A stretch of 8,360 nt of DNA from an uncultured Sphingobacteriales bacterium. GTDB taxonomy: Bacteria > Bacteroidota > Bacteroidia > Chitinophagales > Chitinophagaceae. The DNA lies in the NCBI GenBank assembly GCA_946887085.1, contig CAMPKG010000140.1:1-8360 (forward strand), given 5' to 3'. This document shows positions 5,060 through 8,360 of the stretch, piece by piece. The notes under the pieces were generated by a model that was given only the letters and a program-made list of their open reading frames with translations, was not told the origin of the DNA and searched no databases. The position numbers and the translations under genes were made by a program. Every line of letters starts with the position of its first letter. Positions within the stretch are counted from its first letter, which is position 1.

Positions 5060-7156
5060 ATGTACGCCAACCAGGATGAGAAACGCCTTTACGAACAGGC
5101 TAAATCGTTATTGACATCTGCCAATGACAGTGTGGAACAGGAGATAGAACAACTGCGCGAAGTGATCAACTATGCAGACTGGAAATATTATGTGCAGAGC
5201 GAGCCTGTTTTTGCAGATGTAGAGTATGACACGCTGTTCAAAAAACTGAAGGCCCTCGAAGAGAAATATCCTGAACATGTAACCGCCGACTCGCCAACGC
5301 AACGTGTAGCCCTGGGACTGAGTGAAAAATTCCCGGCGGTTAGTCACCTGGTGCCTATGCTCAGCCTGGATAATACCTACAATGCAGATGACCTTCGTGA
5401 CTGGGACAGGAAGTGCAAAGAACTGGCGGGCGGGGACAAAGTAGAATATTGCGTAGAGCCAAAGTACGACGGCGCGAGTGTATCTGTAATATATGAAGAT
5501 GGGAAACTGGTTCGCGGCGCCACACGTGGTGACGGATTGATGGGGGAGGATGTGACGGTGAATATCCGGCAGATAAGGACAATGCCCCTTTCAACTGCAT
5601 TTGACAAGGATGGCATTTCACAGATCGAGATTCGCGGCGAGGTGGTGATACACAAAGAACTATTTGCAGAATACAACCGCCAGCGGGTCGCTGATGGTTT
5701 GGCTCCGCTGGCTAATCCGAGGAATGCAGCGTCGGGTACCTTGCGCATACTCGATCCCAAAGAAGTGGTAAAGCGTAAACTATCGGTGGTGCTTTACCAT
5801 ATCAGCGACTATACATTGCAGCGAGGTAAGGACGTGCCTGCCGGTTTACATACGCACTACGATTCTTTAGAGTATTTATACAAGCGTGGATTTCCTACTC
5901 CTGTCAAAGAAATGAAGCGTTTCGATAATATCGAGGATGTTATTGCGTTCTGCGATGAGTTTGAGCAGCGCAGGGATGATCTGCCTTTTGAGGTGGATGG
6001 ACTTGTAATAAAAGTCAATCATTTTGACTTGCAGGATAAGATGGGGATGACAACGCACCACCCGCGCTGGGCAGTGGCCTATAAATTCAAAGCGCGCCAG
6101 GCTACCAGTAAACTATTGCGCGTAGAGTTCCAGGTGGGGCGGACAGGTACCATCACTCCTGTTGCCAAGATCGAGCCGGTGCCTATTGGTGGGGTTACGG
6201 TCACTTCAATATCTCTGTTTAATGAAGATGTAGTACGAGAAAAAGACTTGCATATAGGCGATACGGTGTTGGTAGAACGCGCAGGCGATGTAATTCCTTA
6301 TATTGTGAAGCCGTTGGCAGAACTGCGCAACGGCCTTGAACAGAAAATAATATTTCCGAAAACCTGCCCTGTATGCGACGGAGCATTAGAAAAACCGGAG
6401 GAGGAAGCGGTATGGCGTTGTATCAACATCAACTGTCCCGCACAGGTGGTGGAGCGTATCATACACTTCGCCAGCAAGGACGCCATGGACATCCGTAACC
6501 TTGGCGGCGCCAATATTCTGAAGTTTTATGATCTCGGTTTGCTGAGAGATATTCCCGGTATTTATCACCTGGATTTTGACAAGATCAGGCAACTGGAAGG
6601 CTTCGGCGAAAAGTCCATCAACAACCTGAAGACAGCGATTGACGCATCAAAGAAACAACCACTTAATCGCGTTATTTATGGCTTAGGTATACGCCACGTT
6701 GGCGAGACAATGGCTAAGACATTAGCCAGCGCCGTCAACCACATGCACGATTTGTTTGACTGGGATGAAGAAAAACTGGTAACGCTGGAAGATGTAGGTC
6801 CTAAAGTGGCAGCATCAGTAGCACATTTCTTCAAAACCCCGGAGAACCGCCAGATGATCGAGCTGCTGCAGAAAGCCGGTGTTAACCTTGAAAGTCATCA
6901 CAAATCGCACAAAGAGGTCACTGGTGAATTATCAGGAAAGACCTTCCTCTTCACAGGAACACTTAGTCAATTCAAACGCAGCGAGGCTGAGGCAATGGTG
7001 GAGGAAAAAGGCGGTAGCATCCTTAGCGGTGTTAGCAGCAAGCTGAATTATCTCGTAGTTGGCGAGGATGCAGGTTCGAAACTGGAGAAAGCGAAAAAGC
7101 TCGGTACTGTCACCATACTTACCGAAGATGAATTCGCTACCTTGATCAATAGCTAG
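5060..7156 (+). CDS. ligA: NAD-dependent DNA ligase LigA
   Basis: 698 aa from the ATG at 5060, full-length for LigA. It seals nicks during replication and repair, using NAD+ to adenylate itself. Domains in order: Ia NMN-binding region (about 25-65, YYVQSEPVFADVEYD); nucleotidyltransferase with the adenylated K135 in EPKYDG, RGEVVIH (192-198), VDGLVIK (312-318) and WAVAYKFK (337-344); OB fold (about 345-425); zinc finger with C436, C439, C454 and C459; helix-hairpin-helix region (LEGFGEKS, GLGIRHVGE, LEDVGPK, about 512-590); and a C-terminal BRCT domain (about 620-698). All key residues are present. The frame continues 5' to a TTG at 5024 that overlaps the previous gene. I reject it because the extra 12 residues are unlike LigA and the TTG fits a -33 element. 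It is 14 nt after the YciO-type gene, and its stop overlaps the convergent gene by 4 nt. Confidence 0.97.
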   Translation: MYANQDEKRLYEQAKSLLTSANDSVEQEIEQLREVINYADWKYYVQSEPVFADVEYDTLFKKLKALEEKYPEHVTADSPTQRVALGLSEKFPAVSHLVPMLSLDNTYNADDLRDWDRKCKELAGGDKVEYCVEPKYDGASVSVIYEDGKLVRGATRGDGLMGEDVTVNIRQIRTMPLSTAFDKDGISQIEIRGEVVIHKELFAEYNRQRVADGLAPLANPRNAASGTLRILDPKEVVKRKLSVVLYHISDYTLQRGKDVPAGLHTHYDSLEYLYKRGFPTPVKEMKRFDNIEDVIAFCDEFEQRRDDLPFEVDGLVIKVNHFDLQDKMGMTTHHPRWAVAYKFKARQATSKLLRVEFQVGRTGTITPVAKIEPVPIGGVTVTSISLFNEDVVREKDLHIGDTVLVERAGDVIPYIVKPLAELRNGLEQKIIFPKTCPVCDGALEKPEEEAVWRCININCPAQVVERIIHFASKDAMDIRNLGGANILKFYDLGLLRDIPGIYHLDFDKIRQLEGFGEKSINNLKTAIDASKKQPLNRVIYGLGIRHVGETMAKTLASAVNHMHDLFDWDEEKLVTLEDVGPKVAASVAHFFKTPENRQMIELLQKAGVNLESHHKSHKEVTGELSGKTFLFTGTLSQFKRSEAEAMVEEKGGSILSGVSSKLNYLVVGEDAGSKLEKAKKLGTVTILTEDEFATLINS

Positions 7157-7656
7157 AGTTGGAAATCGTCCCAATCGAACTCTTCGCCCAGGGCAACAGC
7201 GATTATCAGTAAAATAATAGCAAGGATCAATAGCAGGACTAAATCAACGATGCCCAGCGCAAAGCCGGCAATAGCAAAGCCGCGCAACGGCCTCTTCCGG
7301 CCTATGATACCAAGTATTATGGCGCCGATACCACAGAGGAGCGTACCCACTAACAGGATCGGTGATGCAATCGCGAAGGCACCCACAAAAGCAGCAAGGC
7401 CGGCTAATCCCAATACAAAAGCTAATATGCCGAACACGGGTGTTTCCGCTGCATCCCCGTAGGGCTTAGGCGCTGGTAAATTGTATTTTTCTATCGTCTT
7501 TTCGATCAGGCCATCAAAGGACCTTTTCTTTGTGCTCTCAGAAACTATGGCAGCCGCAGGTGCAGTTTCTGAGTTTAAAGGGAAAGCAGCATAGGCAAGA
7601 TTGTTGCCTGAAAGGAGAAGAATAACTACTAAAGTAATGAAATAGCGTAATGACAT
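7153..7656 (-). CDS. Small exported membrane protein, DUF4190-like, copy 1
   Basis: 167 aa. The N-terminus is a signal peptide (residues 1-23, ending AYA before AFPL). A polar linker follows (about 27-72, Ala/Ser/Lys-rich). Then come long glycine-rich hydrophobic segments at about 75-119 and 126-156, separated by a basic RKRPLRG loop (120-126). The motif GIGAIILGIIG, then basic residues, then GFAIAGFALGIVDL resembles DUF4190-type small membrane proteins; that family assignment is from memory of the pattern. The tail GEEFDWDDFQL is acidic and absent from the neighbour. It is clearly paralogous to the upstream gene (7667-8044), 10 nt away, and probably cotranscribed with it. Function is unknown; nothing catalytic is visible. 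The stop codon overlaps the ligA stop within the palindrome CTAG. Confidence 0.8.
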   Translation of the reverse strand: MSLRYFITLVVILLLSGNNLAYAAFPLNSETAPAAAIVSESTKKRSFDGLIEKTIEKYNLPAPKPYGDAAETPVFGILAFVLGLAGLAAFVGAFAIASPILLVGTLLCGIGAIILGIIGRKRPLRGFAIAGFALGIVDLVLLLILAIILLIIAVALGEEFDWDDFQL

Positions 7657-7666
7657 GAGATATGTG

Positions 7667-8044
7667 TTAGAGCACTGATGCGATGATAATTATCCCTGCG
7701 ATGACATCCAGGATACCAAGCGCAAGTCCGGCAATGGCCAGGCCCTTCATACGGCGGTTCAGGCCGATGATGCCGAATATAATGGCGCATATGCCCAGAG
7801 GTATAGCCAGGACGAAGAGGCCGGCAACGCCACAGGCCAGCGCGGCAATGCCAAAACCTGCCCCCATAGCCTGTTCTTTGCGGCCCATCTGTTGCCTGGC
7901 GGGGGATTTTTTTGGTGCACTTTGCTCTGCAATAACGACCGAAGACGTGGAGTCAACATTGGGCAGCGGGAAGGCAGCGTACGAACTAACGCTGGTGAAA
8001 AGCATTATTATAACAATAATGACAGAGTTGAGGTGTAGTTTCAT
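7667..8044 (-). CDS. Small exported membrane protein, DUF4190-like, copy 2
   Basis: 125 aa, first gene of a two-gene minus-strand unit. It has a signal peptide (1-23, ending SYA before AFPL), a polar linker with a Lys/Arg-rich patch (45-56), and two glycine-rich hydrophobic segments, about 61-94 (GIAALACGVAGLFVLAIPL, then GICAIIFGIIG) and 101-123 (LAIAGLALGILDVIAGIIII). They are separated by the basic loop LNRRMKG. The C-terminal part matches the DUF4190-like pattern of the neighbouring copy, which is 42 residues longer, partly from an extra hydrophobic stretch and an acidic tail. Both copies have the same signal length and identical YAAFPL at residues 22-27. No Shine-Dalgarno site is seen (upstream ACGCAAGACA). 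Function is unknown. Confidence 0.8.
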   Translation of the reverse strand: MKLHLNSVIIVIIMLFTSVSSYAAFPLPNVDSTSSVVIAEQSAPKKSPARQQMGRKEQAMGAGFGIAALACGVAGLFVLAIPLGICAIIFGIIGLNRRMKGLAIAGLALGILDVIAGIIIIASVL

Positions 8045-8093
8045 TGTCTTGCGTAATTTGCCAACAAGATAAAAACTAAATATTTAACATCAA
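8045..8093. promoter_or_regulatory. Divergent intergenic region with AT-rich palindrome
   Basis: 49 nt separate the divergent starts at 8044 (-) and 8094 (+), so promoters for both must lie here or inside the genes. TAAATATTTA (8077-8086) is a perfect 10-bp palindrome. TTG at 8058-8060 is followed 20 nt later by TATTTAAC, a poor -7 match for the + gene. On the minus strand TTG (8093-8091) is followed 19 nt later by TATCTTGT, also imperfect. Neither promoter is convincing. Confidence 0.3.
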
Positions 8094-8360
8094 ATGCATT
8101 TTATATTAAGTCTTATCCTGGTTGCAGCTCTGATGATGACCGGTGCATCTTCACGCGCACAGGACAAGTATACACTAGTTGGCTCCATCGACGCCGGTAA
8201 AACTGCACGCTACAGTTATAAGCTCCAGTTCACTGATGAAAATGGATCAATAAAAGGATATTCGCTGACAGATATCCAGGGCCCCAACCAAACCAAAACT
8301 GCGATCACAGGCACCATTAACCGAAGCAAAAAAGAACTTTCTTTCAGGGAAACACATATA
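8094..8360 (+). CDS. Secreted protein of unknown function, 3' truncated by the window
   Basis: Open from ATG 8094 to the window end, 89 residues seen and no stop. Residues 1-22 form a typical Sec signal peptide (MHFILSLILVAALMMTGASS, then RAQ), with probable cleavage after RAQ or near it, leaving DKYTLVGSIDAG. The mature part is polar, rich in Thr/Ser/Lys/Gly, with alternating hydrophobic residues (ARYSYKLQFTDE, KGYSLTDIQG, TAITGTINRSKKELSF) suggesting beta strands. I do not recognise the family. The signal peptide, the lack of stops over 267 nt and the position right after a divergent promoter region support a real gene. It is divergent from the DUF4190-like pair, so it could share regulation with it. 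Confidence 0.75.
   Translation, partial: MHFILSLILVAALMMTGASSRAQDKYTLVGSIDAGKTARYSYKLQFTDENGSIKGYSLTDIQGPNQTKTAITGTINRSKKELSFRETHI

Noticed and set aside
5108..7100. Open frames antisense to ligA, and others opposite the dehydrogenase, kinase and DUF4190-like genes
   Set aside because: They lie opposite genes with clear domain signatures, show no recognisable motifs or start context, and fit chance shadows.
7156..7182. GAGTT/AACTC and TTGG/CCAA pairings after ligA as a terminator
   Set aside because: The stems are short and mutually exclusive, there is no T tract, and the sequence is coding on the minus strand.

Overview
The window reads as a chromosomal housekeeping segment from a Bacteroidota species, most likely a Chitinophagaceae-like lineage. 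The reasons are a type IX secretion (T9SS) C-terminal sorting domain, Bacteroidota-type -7 promoter boxes (TAnnTTTG), the absence of convincing Shine-Dalgarno sequences, and family choices such as a YciO-type YrdC protein and DUF4190-like small membrane proteins. The organism is an inference from style; no ribosomal RNA or species marker is present. I found no mobile element, CRISPR array, phage gene or toxin-antitoxin pair.

Layout. 1-39 is the 3' end of an unidentified + strand gene, followed by a rho-independent terminator (60-97). 124-660 (+) is a RimJ/RimL-type GNAT acetyltransferase. 661-844 is intergenic, with an 8-bp inverted repeat, a short tandem repeat and a bidirectional terminator. 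845-920 (-) is tRNA-Phe(GAA), with its own well-formed promoter at 940-969. 975-2330 (-) is a secreted PQQ-type sugar (glucose/sorbosone) dehydrogenase with a T9SS tail. It is divergent from a two-gene + operon: a PnuC-type nicotinamide riboside transporter (2402-3019), overlapping by 14 nt a stand-alone NadR-like ribosylnicotinamide kinase (3006-3533). 3530-4357 (-) is a GT2 glycosyltransferase. 4425-5045 (+) is a YciO-type YrdC/Sua5-fold protein and 5060-7156 (+) is NAD-dependent DNA ligase LigA. 7153-7656 and 7667-8044 (-) are tandem paralogous small exported/membrane proteins with a DUF4190-like C-terminal hydrophobic part. 8094-8360 (+) is the start of an unidentified secreted protein that runs off the window.

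How the genes relate. The clearest functional link is transporter plus kinase: nicotinamide riboside taken up by PnuC would be trapped as NMN by the kinase, feeding NAD+ synthesis. LigA consumes NAD+ but is a separate unit about 1.5 kb away, so that link is coincidental unless shown otherwise.

The most notable signals are regulatory and architectural rather than a new system. TAnnTTTG-like boxes sit 5-7 nt before the ATG of four genes, suggesting leaderless or near-leaderless transcripts. Two convergent gene pairs overlap by exactly 4 nt at their stop codons. The dehydrogenase carries both a lipobox-like N-terminus and a T9SS tail. tRNA-Phe has a C-A mismatch in the acceptor stem. The two DUF4190-like paralogs share signal length and the first mature residues.
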